Assembly: GCA_963558655.1 (NCBI GenBank)
Contig: CAUWHJ010000011.1
Coordinates: 28,352-92,351, forward strand
Direction of reading: 5' to 3'
Source of the DNA: UMGS1590 sp963558655
Lineage (GTDB): Bacteria; Bacillota; Peptococcia; Peptococcales; Peptococcaceae
DNA: 64,000 nucleotides
Part shown: positions 49,762-57,688 of the stretch, piece after piece
Layout of the letters: the number at the start of each line of letters is the position of its first letter
Position numbering within the stretch: position 1 is the first letter of the stretch
Notes under the pieces: generated by a model
The model's input: the letters and a program-made list of their open reading frames with translations, nothing else
Told to the model about the DNA's origin: nothing
Database searches by the model: none
Made by a program: the position numbers and the translations under genes

Positions 49762-50101
49762 CGCGCCCCTCCTCCGCCTCCTCGATGTCCACGATGGCGT
49801 TCACGACGCACTGCCGCATGGAGCGCAGGGTCTCGCAGTCGATGCTCTCGGCGAGGATGTCTGCGTCCAGCACCACCTCGCCCAGGGCGTTCACGAACCG
49901 CCACTCCATCACGTTGTCGATGCGCTTCAGCACGTCCATGAGCGACGCGTGGTCCATGGCGGGCATGTCGCCGTCGGCCTTCGCCATGCGCTCCAGCTCC
50001 TTGGCCTTGGCCGCGCAGAGGCGCGAGGTGCGCTTCAGCACCTGGATGCGCCACATGACCTCCTCGTCCGTGCCGTGGAACCTCTTCCAGCCTTCGTTCA
50101 T
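49754..50101 (-). CDS. Hypothetical protein (115 aa)
   Basis: A 115-residue, mostly helical protein. It starts MNEGWKRFHGTDEEVMWRIQ and ends in an acidic tail (IEEAEEGRDE). GAAAGGAGGTCCGCAC precedes the start on the minus strand. No family is recognised. It is the first gene of a two-gene operon transcribed leftward. The element's regulatory region separates it from parA. Confidence 0.6.
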   Translation of the reverse strand: MNEGWKRFHGTDEEVMWRIQVLKRTSRLCAAKAKELERMAKADGDMPAMDHASLMDVLKRIDNVMEWRFVNALGEVVLDADILAESIDCETLRSMRQCVVNAIVDIEEAEEGRDE

Positions 50102-50429
50102 GTGCGGACCTCCTTTCTCTTCACGTGGGCACCCGATGCCGAAGGCATCCTTCAAGGGGTGCTGGCCCGCTGACGGCACGCGAAGAGACCTGCAGAAGGG
50201 CTTTGGATGGGAGTACGCGCAAGGGGCGGAGGACGGCGGTTTTCGGCATCCGCTCGTTTACGAGGCGATGCGGGAAACGAGCCGTTCCGGGCGACGAGAG
50301 AAAGCCCGTTTCGAGACCACGAAAAGCCCAGCTGAAGCCCAGAAAGCGGCAGTTGAACTGCTCTTTTCGCAGGCTTATAATTAAATATGTAATTGTGTAA
50401 TTGATTAAATGTATAGCGAGGTGAGTGAT
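50102..50429. other. 328-bp divergent regulatory region
   Basis: No gene is supported. The right part holds the parA promoter with a palindrome GCAGTTGAACTGC (50349-50361) over its -35. The left part should contain the promoter of the leftward pair. CGTTTCGAGA/GAAACGAG-type short repeats are present near 50265-50320. Confidence 0.45.
50353..50410 (+). promoter_or_regulatory. parA promoter with downstream AT-rich operator
   Basis: TTGAAC (50353-50358), 17 bp, TATAAT (50376-50381). It is followed by TAAATATGTAATTGTGTAATTGATTAAATG, related to the segments after the -10 boxes at 51036 and 54200. Confidence 0.75.
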
Positions 50430-50987
50430 ATGAAGACGATTCTGGTATGCAACCAGAAGGGCGGCGTGGGCAAGTCCCTGGTCGCCGACGAGATAGCATT
50501 CTCCTTCGAGCGCTCCGGCATCCCCGTGAGCTTCTACGACCTGGACGCCCAGGGCGGCACCCTGCACCGCACCCGCGAGGCGGACGGCGCGCAGGTCGCC
50601 GTGGTGGACACGCCGGGGTCGCTCCAGGAGGCGCTGTCGGAATGGCTGAGGGAGGCGGACGTGGTGGTCATCCCCACCCACACCACGTCGAGGGACATCG
50701 AGCCACTGATGCGCATGCGCAAGGCGGTGTTCAAGCACAGCCGGGCGAAGATTGTCTACGTGATGAACGGATGGAACCGCTTCAAGGCGTCTCGCGACTT
50801 CATGGAGTGGTTCGAGGGGCTTGCGGGCGACCAGACGGTGGTCACGCTTCCCCAGTCCGAGGCGTTCGTGCAGGCGGGCGCTGCAGGCGTGTCCGTGGTT
50901 GAGTTCGACCGCAGGGGCAAGGCCGCGAGGGCGACACGTGCCCTGGTGGACACGGTGCGCGAGGCTGCGGGGTTCCCAAGGGAATAA
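50430..50987 (+). CDS. ParA-family ATPase
   Basis: A 185-residue ParA/MinD-type protein with the deviant Walker A KGGVGKS near the N terminus (TILVCNQKGGVGKSLVADEI), DLDAQGG, and the Walker A'-like VVDTPGSLQ. It lacks an N-terminal HTH, as in the short type Ib partition ATPases. With the small DNA-binding protein encoded at 51078 it may stabilise the circular element or position it. GAGGTGAGTGAT precedes the ATG. Confidence 0.88.
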   Translation: MKTILVCNQKGGVGKSLVADEIAFSFERSGIPVSFYDLDAQGGTLHRTREADGAQVAVVDTPGSLQEALSEWLREADVVVIPTHTTSRDIEPLMRMRKAVFKHSRAKIVYVMNGWNRFKASRDFMEWFEGLAGDQTVVTLPQSEAFVQAGAAGVSVVEFDRRGKAARATRALVDTVREAAGFPRE

Positions 50988-51012
50988 CCGCAGGTCAGAG
51001 CTGTGTTCCATA

Positions 51013-51064
51013 TGGACAAATCGAGACACAAGGTGTATAATTGTACAAATGCGTAAATGATTAA
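51013..51064 (+). promoter_or_regulatory. Promoter and operator of the partner/restriction operon
   Basis: TGGACA (51013-51018), 17 bp, TATAAT (51036-51041) with an extended TG. Downstream TGTACAAATGCGTAAATGATTAA resembles the operators at 50382 and 54206. Confidence 0.7.
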
Positions 51065-51077
51065 AGGAGGTCGAGCT

Positions 51078-51308
51078 ATGGCGAACATGTTCGAGAAGTA
51101 TGCTGCCGACCGCGAGGCCGAGCAGAAGAAGATAGAGAAGACGGTGGCTGAACCTGCCGCCGAAGACGAGAAGCGCACCACGCTCTCGCTGTCGCTCACG
51201 GTGAGCGACAAGAAGGCGCTGAAGATGATGGCGGCGGAGCGCGAGACGACGATTGCCGCGATTATCCACGAGTGGGTCGCGGAGCACATGCAGGAGGTGG
51301 ATAAGTAG
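51078..51308 (+). CDS. Small ribbon-helix-helix-like protein (ParB-type partner)
   Basis: A 76-residue protein. A charged N terminus (EKYAADREAEQKKIEKTVAEP) is followed by a likely ribbon-helix-helix fold: strand TTLSLSLTVSD, helix KKALKMMAAE, helix TTIAAIIHEWVAEHMQE. Such proteins act as centromere-binding partner and autorepressor of small ParA proteins. AAAGGAGGTCGAGCT precedes the start. Its stop overlaps the GTG start of the restriction gene (TAGTG). Confidence 0.72.
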   Translation: MANMFEKYAADREAEQKKIEKTVAEPAAEDEKRTTLSLSLTVSDKKALKMMAAERETTIAAIIHEWVAEHMQEVDK

Positions 51309-53131
51309 TGGAGCGAATTGAAATAATCGACGCGGTTGGGCGCGAGTACCACACGTCGAATATCGAAAACGGCGAGTTCAGCTACCCGAAAGCCTTCAAG
51401 GAAAAAGGTCTCGATTTTGACCCTATCAAGAAGAAGGGTGGCAAAGGGTCCTGGCAGTTCCTTGACATCCGTTTCGTGATGAATGGCGTTTCTCTGCTCA
51501 TCGAGACGAAGAATGACGCGGACAAGTGGCCCACGGTTGAAGAGCAGATTGCCGCTTACGTCGAATACGAGAAGCGGCTTACGGGCAACAAGGTTATCGC
51601 GATGGTCGCGAATACGACAGATGACCGTATCACGGTCTGGAAGTCGGAGGTCGAGGATGACCGAAAGCTCGCAAGCGAAGAGGCCATCCGCACGATGCCG
51701 GAATATGTAGCAATGTTCGATGCGAAGCACACGAACAACAAGGAAGAGGTGATGCGCAACACGTATCAGCTCAACGAGTTGCTGCATCGTCATGGTGTCG
51801 GTGAGAAGCTGCGTTCACAATTCGTCGGCACGTGTCTTCTGGCTATTAAGAACGGGCTTGTTTATGACAGGAAGATGAAGACTGCCCAGATTATCGGCGG
51901 GATTCGAACTATCTTGGAAGACCTGCTCGAAGGTTCTTTGAAGAAGGCCGAGAAGCTGACGCTAATTGATAAGCGGGTTCTTAAAAGCCAGGATGTCCGT
52001 GATATGGACAGCGAGAGTCTTTGCGTGATTCTTGACTTTATCAAGACCCGGATTTTCCCGTTCATAAACGACAAGAGCACGGCCGGGCAGGACTTGCTCA
52101 ACCTGTTCTTCATCACGTTTAACAAATACGTTGGCAAGTCCGATAAGAACCAGGCTTTTACACCTGACCATATCACGGATTTTATGGCCAAGATTTGCAA
52201 TGTGAACAAGAACTCGGTCGTTCTTGATATGGCATGTGGTAGCGGTTCGTTCCTCGTTCGGGCGATGACGCAGGCTCTCGCGGATTGTCATACGCAGGCC
52301 GAAGAGGATGAGGTTAAGAAGCATCACATTTACGGCGTCGAGTACGACGAGCTTGTTTACGGTCTTGCGACGACGAACATGCTGATTCATAGCGACGGCA
52401 ACTCAAACATCGTTCAGGGTAGTTGCTTCGATGAGGTGCCGCGTTTTATCGCCGATGGAGTCAGGTTTAACGTCGTGCTGATGAACCCGCCGTACAATGC
52501 GATGGCGAAGCAGGTTCCGAAGGACTATGCCAAAACGTGGGGCAAGAGCAAGCAGGACCCGTCGAAAGGCCTTTATTTCATCAAGTTCATTCTTGACCAG
52601 ATGAACGAGCACGATATGCAGGGCAAGCTCGCTGTTCTGCTCCCCATGGCCTGCGCTATCGGCAACAGCACGCTGATGAAGCAGATGAAGAACGCGATTC
52701 TCAAGAACAACACGTTGGATGCTGTCTTCTCGCTGCCCGATGACGTGTTCTATCCCGGTGCGAGCGCCTGCGCATGTTGCATGGTCTTTGACGTGGGTAC
52801 GCCGCATAAGTCAGCCAATCGCGAGACGTTCTTTGCCTATTGCAAGGATGACGGCTTCAAGAAGCGCAAGAACCTTGGGCGCGTCGAGCAGATGGATGAA
52901 AACGGCAAAAGCCTGTGGTCGGCCATTCAGAAGAAGTGGCTTGATACATACAAGAACCGCGATGTCATTCCTGGTTTCAGCGCCCGTCAGATGGTTACTG
53001 GTGATGACGAGTGGCTGTGCGAGGCGTATATGGAGACCGATTACACGACGCTCACGCAGGATGACTTCCAGCAGACGGTCAACGACTACCTCGCTTATCT
53101 GGTGAAAACGGGGGTAGTGTATGAAGATTGA
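51308..53131 (+). CDS. BcgI-like restriction-methylation subunit (nuclease plus N6-adenine methylase)
   Basis: A 607-residue fusion. An N-terminal PD-(D/E)xK-type nuclease domain has Asp53 (WQFLDIRF) and Glu66-x-Lys68 (LLIETKND). The methylase domain has motif I DMACGSGSF (about residues 307-315) and catalytic NPPY at 393-396. A separate specificity gene overlaps its 3' end. Nuclease, methylase and a partner S subunit of this size match type IIB BcgI (A and B subunits). Alternatively it is a methylase with a degenerate nuclease. G+C is lower than in the rest of the element. Confidence 0.8.
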   Translation: MERIEIIDAVGREYHTSNIENGEFSYPKAFKEKGLDFDPIKKKGGKGSWQFLDIRFVMNGVSLLIETKNDADKWPTVEEQIAAYVEYEKRLTGNKVIAMVANTTDDRITVWKSEVEDDRKLASEEAIRTMPEYVAMFDAKHTNNKEEVMRNTYQLNELLHRHGVGEKLRSQFVGTCLLAIKNGLVYDRKMKTAQIIGGIRTILEDLLEGSLKKAEKLTLIDKRVLKSQDVRDMDSESLCVILDFIKTRIFPFINDKSTAGQDLLNLFFITFNKYVGKSDKNQAFTPDHITDFMAKICNVNKNSVVLDMACGSGSFLVRAMTQALADCHTQAEEDEVKKHHIYGVEYDELVYGLATTNMLIHSDGNSNIVQGSCFDEVPRFIADGVRFNVVLMNPPYNAMAKQVPKDYAKTWGKSKQDPSKGLYFIKFILDQMNEHDMQGKLAVLLPMACAIGNSTLMKQMKNAILKNNTLDAVFSLPDDVFYPGASACACCMVFDVGTPHKSANRETFFAYCKDDGFKKRKNLGRVEQMDENGKSLWSAIQKKWLDTYKNRDVIPGFSARQMVTGDDEWLCEAYMETDYTTLTQDDFQQTVNDYLAYLVKTGVVYED

Positions 53132-54158
53132 TATGACTGATTGGAGGACATTTTTCGTTGACGACCTTTTTGACATCATCAATGGCAAAGGAATAACGAC
53201 TGAGGAGATTGAGAACTATCCGGGTGACCTCGAAGCAGTTCAGAGCGGAGAGGGCAACAATGGTGTCATGGGTCACATCGACAAGGCATATTGCAGCAAC
53301 AAGGGCTATTCGTATTGTGAAGAGCCCTGTCTGACGGTGGCGCGAAGTGGGACGTCAGGCTTTGTTTCATTTCATCAGAACGGTTGTGTCGTTGGCGATT
53401 CAGCAAAGATTCTCCTGCTGAAGGAGCCTCGTGCGAAGACGATTCGGGTGTATCTGTTTATGCAGACATTGCTGGCGGCAAACCGTTTTAAGTATACGTA
53501 TGGCAGGAAAGTTACCGAAGCGTTGTACAAGAAGACTGCTGTTAAACTGCCGGTATCGTCTGATGGTAAGCCTGATTGGCAGTGGATGGAGTTGTATATT
53601 GACTCGCTGCATAGCGAGCCGTTGAAGACGAGCAACGGTAGCAAAGCTGCTCTGGGCACATTCGTGTTTGATATACGCGAGTGGCATGAGTTCCGTGTCG
53701 AGGAATTGTTTGACTCGATTTACAAGGTTGCTTCATATGATGACAGTGAGCTTGAGCGTGTTGATATGTGGGGTAAGAAGACAGTTCCATATGTAACCAG
53801 AACAGATTTGGACAATAGCGTTAAGTCGCTGGTATCGAGCACGGGACTTGCCAATATCGAAGCCGGGAACGCGATTGTTATTGGCGACACAACATCCACG
53901 ATATCTTATCAGCCGGGACCGTTTGTAGCAGGTGAGCATATAATCGCGGCGCGTGCTGAATGGATGAACAAATACACGGGTCTGTTTGTTACGTGCTTGT
54001 TGAGGCAGGAGCGGTACAGATATTCTTACGGCAGAGCCTATAAGCTCGATTCAATTCGCAATACAGAGCTTAGGCTCCCCGCGACACCCGACGGCAAGCC
54101 TGATTGGCAGTGGATGGAGAATTACATTAAGTCGCTGCCTTACGGCGATAGGCTGTGA
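53121..54158 (+). CDS. Restriction-modification specificity subunit
   Basis: A 345-residue S-type protein built of two target-recognition halves. Each starts with a FxVxxLFD element (WRTFFVDDLFDIINGKG; WHEFRVEELFDSIYKV) and ends with the same motif DGKPDWQWMExYI (about residues 150-165 and 320-335). Two recognition domains imply a bipartite target, as for BcgI-type enzymes. It overlaps the nuclease-methylase gene by 11 bases. A hairpin at 54171-54198 follows. Confidence 0.85.
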   Translation: MKIDMTDWRTFFVDDLFDIINGKGITTEEIENYPGDLEAVQSGEGNNGVMGHIDKAYCSNKGYSYCEEPCLTVARSGTSGFVSFHQNGCVVGDSAKILLLKEPRAKTIRVYLFMQTLLAANRFKYTYGRKVTEALYKKTAVKLPVSSDGKPDWQWMELYIDSLHSEPLKTSNGSKAALGTFVFDIREWHEFRVEELFDSIYKVASYDDSELERVDMWGKKTVPYVTRTDLDNSVKSLVSSTGLANIEAGNAIVIGDTTSTISYQPGPFVAGEHIIAARAEWMNKYTGLFVTCLLRQERYRYSYGRAYKLDSIRNTELRLPATPDGKPDWQWMENYIKSLPYGDRL

Positions 54159-54170
54159 CAGAAGCATGAC

Positions 54171-54200
54171 AGCCCGTCGTCCTCTCGGGCGGCGGGCTTT
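54171..54200 (+). terminator. Hairpin after the specificity gene
   Basis: AGCCCG (54171-54176) / CGGGCT (54193-54198) followed by TT. The poor T run makes it a weak terminator; it abuts the -10 of the recombinase promoter. Confidence 0.55.
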
Positions 54201-54230
54201 ATAATTAAATGCGTATTTGCGCAATTAACC
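54200..54230 (+). promoter_or_regulatory. Recombinase promoter -10 and operator-like segment
   Basis: TATAAT at 54200-54205 without a clear -35. The following TAAATGCGTATTTGCGCAATTAACC resembles the segments downstream of the -10 boxes at 50376 and 51036. Confidence 0.55.
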
Positions 54231-54247
54231 AACCAAAGGAGAAAGCA

Positions 54248-54316
54248 ATGGATACATATAAGCAGAAATTACGGGAGGGGGTAAGAGCTTGGCACGCAAG
54301 AAGAAGTTCGAGCTGA
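54248..54316 (+). CDS. Leader peptide overlapping the recombinase start
   Basis: A 22-codon frame (MDTYKQKLREGVRAWHARRSSS) with AAAGGAG 7 bases upstream, which is a better site than that of the recombinase itself. It runs 28 bases into the recombinase gene in another frame. It could couple or limit recombinase translation. Whether it is translated is unknown. Confidence 0.4.
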   Translation: MDTYKQKLREGVRAWHARRSSS

Positions 54317-56994
54317 ACGACAACAACCTCGCCATCGCCTACTACCGATTCTCCTCCCATTCGCAGAACGAGGCGAGCATCGACCAGCAGCGGGAGCTTG
54401 CGCATGCGTGGGCGGACGCCCACGGGTTCAAAATCGTGAAGGAGTACGAGGACGCGGCCATATCTGGCACCACGGAGAACCGACCGGGGTTCCAGCAGAT
54501 GCTGTCGGAGGTCGCGAAAATCCGTCCCCGTGTCCTCATCATGTGGAAGACCGACCGTCTGGGGCGCGACAAGTACGTGCTGGCGATGGCGAAGCGCACC
54601 ATCCGCGACGCCGGGTGCGAGATACGCCTGCTGGCGGAGAACATCCCGACCGACGGGCCGGAGGGCGTGCTCATCGAGGGGCTGATGGACGCCATGGCGG
54701 AGTATTACAGCCGCCAGCTGTCCCAGAACATCCAGCGAGGCATGGACTACAACGCCCAGCACGCGCTCTATAACGGGCACAAGCTGTTCGGCTACGGGGT
54801 GGACAAGTCCACGAAGAGGTACATCGTGAACCCGGACACCGCTCCGTTCGTGCAGCGGATGTTCGCGGAGTACGCCGAGGGCAAGGCGATGCAGACCATC
54901 TGCGACGAGCTGAACGCCCAGGGGTTGCGCACCACGCGGGGCGCGAAGTTCGGCGTGAAGACGCTGAACAAGATGCTCCAGAACCGCGCCTACATCGGCG
55001 AGTACCGACACGGCGACATCGTGGTCGAGGGCGGCATGCCCGCGCTGGTGGACGAGGAGACCTTCGACAAGGTGCAGCGGAAGTTCGCCGAGAACAAGCG
55101 CAAGGGTTCCCAGCGGGCGCGCGGCATGGATGAGAACGACGCCCCGCGTTACTGGCTGACCGGTAAGGTCTACTGCGGGAAGTGCGGGAACACCCTGCAG
55201 GGCGTGTCCGGCACGAGCGGGACGGGACGGACGTATTACTACTACTATTGCTCCGCCCAGCGCCGCAAGCAGTGCACGCTGAAGAAGGTGCGCAAGGAGA
55301 AGCTGGAGGATGCCGTCACGATGATTCTTCGGTCGATTCTCCACGACTCCGAGAACCTGATGTCGCTTGCCGTGGATGCGGCGGCGTACTACGAGAAGAA
55401 CTACCGCGATACGGGCTACCTGGATGGCTTGGAGGCCAAGCGCCGTGAGGTCGAGAAGAGCCTTGCGAACCTCGTGAAGGTCATCGAGTCGGGACTCATC
55501 AGCGAGACGGTGACGGAGCGCCTGGTGCAGCTCGAAGAGCAGAAGCGCGCCCTGAACGAAGCCATCGAGGCCGAGAACATCCGCGCCGCGTTGTGTGAGG
55601 ACGAGCACACCATCAAGGCGTACTTCGAGAAGTTCCTGCATGCGGACTTCGACAATCCCGAGACCCGCGACCAAGTGCTGGAGTATTTCGTCGATAAGAT
55701 TTATCTGACCGACGACGGGCTGGTGGTGACGTCGTGGTATTCGGAGGACAGGACTGAAGTCACGTGGGACATGCTATACGGGGAGGACGGCAACCCTTTT
55801 GTTAAAGGGGAAGCCGTCAAGTTCGACTGCTTCCCCTTTGGCTCCAGTCTGGACGAACGCACTGTCGTACCGCTTTACTGGGATGCAGATATGGTCATTC
55901 GTAATGACAGTGGTACGACAGAGGATTGCGAATCATGGAAACCTTTGCTTGAGGATTTGCGTACAGCGTTGGCATCGTGTGATGGCGTGGCAGACGTCCA
56001 TGCCGTGGAAGGGATTCCGTTCACGATTGCCGACGATGCGTTTGCAGCGGCGTGGCTTGAAAGCTATGCACAATCCAGACCTTACTTGACGTATGATGAA
56101 GTAATGGCGGATTATACTGCTAACCCAACGCACTATTATGGCATGATGAAAGCGATTGATGCAGCGGAGTTTGAGCATCTTAATGCACAGTTGGCCGAAC
56201 CTCTTGACAAACAGGCTTTTCTGGATGGCGCAATTTGTTTTGTTAATATTAGTGGTGGCATCGCGTTACCTGAGCGTTATCTTGAGGGCGTGCCGTTGAC
56301 CATTGAGGTAGCAGGACAGCGCTTGAAGATGCACATTGTTGCTGAGAGTAGCAATGATAGCAGTCTAAGTGCTTCGCGAAATTTAGGGCCGAACATCATC
56401 GTCAGTCAGGAATGGTTGGCACAGCAGCATCTTTCACCACTGACGCTTGGCCTTACGGTGCATTATGAAGTGCCGGGAGATGCAGCAACTGAAGAACGCG
56501 TGCAACGCCTACTGGCTGAAAATGCTGGATTCGATGATATTTTTTACCAGTCTCACTATGAGGAGGTTTTAGCCATTCAAGCCACAGAAGGTGATCTTAA
56601 CGAAACTGGTGCAGCAATTTCCTTGTTGTTGCTGATCGTTGGGGGACTTAACTATGTGAACACGATGGCTGCGAGTATTCAAAGCCGACGCCTCAAATTT
56701 TTGATCATGGAGAGTTTGGGGATGACGCCGCCACAGCTTCGTTGCCAGCTTGTTATTGAAGGGCTGTTCATTGCTTTGGGGGTACTTATGCTTACAGCAA
56801 CGTTGGGCATGATGGTAAACTATTTGGTATTTCAGATGATGAATTATGCGAATGTGCCGTTCCAAGTACCGTTTGCGCCAATCGTTGGTGCGGCGTTGTT
56901 GGTGATGTTGCTTTGTGTGGTGGTGCCATTGGCGTGCTATCGCCGTTTGGGTGATGAAGGAGCACTCATTGAACGGCTGCGTATGAGTGAATAA
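54289..56994 (+). CDS. Large serine recombinase fused in frame to the permease 3' part
   Basis: Residues 1 to about 518 are a complete large serine recombinase: catalytic Ser22 in YYRFSSHSQ, Arg in TDRLGRD, recombinase domain (YGVDKSTKRYIVNPD), zinc ribbon (CGKCG...CSAQRRKQC) and a coiled coil (about 385-425). The start is TTG 54289 behind GGGAGGGG. It integrates and excises the element. Because it is inserted in frame, the open frame runs through attR into the C-terminal FtsX half of the target permease, giving a 901-residue chimera that is probably not a functional fusion. Confidence 0.9.
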   Translation: MARKKKFELNDNNLAIAYYRFSSHSQNEASIDQQRELAHAWADAHGFKIVKEYEDAAISGTTENRPGFQQMLSEVAKIRPRVLIMWKTDRLGRDKYVLAMAKRTIRDAGCEIRLLAENIPTDGPEGVLIEGLMDAMAEYYSRQLSQNIQRGMDYNAQHALYNGHKLFGYGVDKSTKRYIVNPDTAPFVQRMFAEYAEGKAMQTICDELNAQGLRTTRGAKFGVKTLNKMLQNRAYIGEYRHGDIVVEGGMPALVDEETFDKVQRKFAENKRKGSQRARGMDENDAPRYWLTGKVYCGKCGNTLQGVSGTSGTGRTYYYYYCSAQRRKQCTLKKVRKEKLEDAVTMILRSILHDSENLMSLAVDAAAYYEKNYRDTGYLDGLEAKRREVEKSLANLVKVIESGLISETVTERLVQLEEQKRALNEAIEAENIRAALCEDEHTIKAYFEKFLHADFDNPETRDQVLEYFVDKIYLTDDGLVVTSWYSEDRTEVTWDMLYGEDGNPFVKGEAVKFDCFPFGSSLDERTVVPLYWDADMVIRNDSGTTEDCESWKPLLEDLRTALASCDGVADVHAVEGIPFTIADDAFAAAWLESYAQSRPYLTYDEVMADYTANPTHYYGMMKAIDAAEFEHLNAQLAEPLDKQAFLDGAICFVNISGGIALPERYLEGVPLTIEVAGQRLKMHIVAESSNDSSLSASRNLGPNIIVSQEWLAQQHLSPLTLGLTVHYEVPGDAATEERVQRLLAENAGFDDIFYQSHYEEVLAIQATEGDLNETGAAISLLLLIVGGLNYVNTMAASIQSRRLKFLIMESLGMTPPQLRCQLVIEGLFIALGVLMLTATLGMMVNYLVFQMMNYANVPFQVPFAPIVGAALLVMLLCVVVPLACYRRLGDEGALIERLRMSE
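55843..56994 (+). pseudogene. FtsX-like ABC permease, 3' part
   Basis: From the junction onwards the sequence returns to host composition. It encodes the second extracellular domain (RTVVPLYWDADMVIRNDSG...) and the last three membrane spans of the permease (ISLLLLIVGGLNYVNTMAASIQSRR, LESLGMT-type loop, final ALLVMLLCVVVPLACYR), ending IERLRMSE. It is the continuation of 41625-42953 and has no start of its own. Confidence 0.88.
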
Positions 56995-57058
56995 CGGGCT
57001 GTCTTTGTGAGTTGTTTTATGGTAAGCTGAAACCATCAAGCATCAGGAGGGATGAGGC

Positions 57059-57670
57059 ATGAAAAATCTTTTGTTGGTTTCAATGCTGGCGCAATCGATT
57101 GATTTGGTGCAGTCTGCATTGCCGAATCTTCAAGGAAAAACGGTTACTTATATTCCGACGGCTGCAAATGTTGAAGATGCTGAAGGGATCGTTGAGGCAG
57201 AATCACAGTTGTTGGAAAAACTTGGGTTAAAGGTGCAAGTGGTGGATGTAGCACAGGAGACGCCGGCAGTGATTGCTCAATGCTTGCGAACAAACGATGT
57301 GATTTACATTGGTGGTGGCAATACCTTCTATCTTTTGCAAGAGTTGCGGCGTTCCGGAGCAGATCTCATTTTGCGTGAAGTGATTGGCGCAGGGAAGCTT
57401 TATATTGGCGAGTCGGCCGGAGCAGCGATTGTTTGTCCGGATATTGGCTATTGTGCCGAGATCGATGATTCGACTTTAGCGCCGGCGTTGAATGGTGATT
57501 TTACGGCGTTAGGGATTGTGACGTTTACGATCGTGCCACATATTGACAATCCGTTCATGGGGGCGGGTGCACAAAATATTTTAGAAAAATATAGTTCATC
57601 GCTGCTGCTGCAAGCGATCACTGATGAACAGGCCATTCGTGTTCAAGGTGATGCGGTCACTGTTCTTTGA
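57059..57670 (+). CDS. Peptidase S51 family (peptidase E-like)
   Basis: A 203-residue protein with the nucleophile Ser in YIGESAGAAI, the YIGGGNTFYLLQEL segment and His in IVPHIDNPF. Relatives cleave Asp-X dipeptides or act in cyanophycin degradation; the exact substrate is not determined. AGGAGGGATGAG precedes the ATG. It lies 18 bases upstream of a lipoprotein gene, so the two may be co-transcribed. Confidence 0.85.
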   Translation: MKNLLLVSMLAQSIDLVQSALPNLQGKTVTYIPTAANVEDAEGIVEAESQLLEKLGLKVQVVDVAQETPAVIAQCLRTNDVIYIGGGNTFYLLQELRRSGADLILREVIGAGKLYIGESAGAAIVCPDIGYCAEIDDSTLAPALNGDFTALGIVTFTIVPHIDNPFMGAGAQNILEKYSSSLLLQAITDEQAIRVQGDAVTVL

Positions 57671-57688
57671 TGAAAGGGTGGTAAGAGC

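Larger units (their letters stand above)
42949..55845. mobile_element. 12.9-kb integrative mobilizable element with serine recombinase
   Basis: The two halves of one FtsX-like permease gene abut the ends, and joining them at TCCA (42948-42951 with 55843-55846) or CCAG (42952-42955 with 55844-55847) restores an open frame reading TTIVS-SLDERTVVP. The interior is much richer in G+C than the host and carries its own origin, primase/helicase, mobC, relaxase, ParA, a restriction system and the integrase. No type IV secretion genes are present, so transfer would need a helper. Gene content and composition suggest an origin in a high-G+C gut actinobacterium (inference). Confidence 0.9.

Noticed and set aside
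48628..49941. A 437-codon frame overlapping the relaxase gene in another register.
   Set aside because: It is a consequence of high G+C (few stops), extremely rich in Gly/Arg/Ala, and crosses the terminator and the convergent gene pair.
50121..51287. A 388-codon minus-strand frame across parA and its promoter.
   Set aside because: It is antisense to a clear ParA ATPase and its ribosome binding site, with no domain of its own.
54205..55674. A 489-codon minus-strand frame opposite the serine recombinase.
   Set aside because: The plus strand has all recombinase motifs; the antisense frame is stop-poor only because of high G+C.
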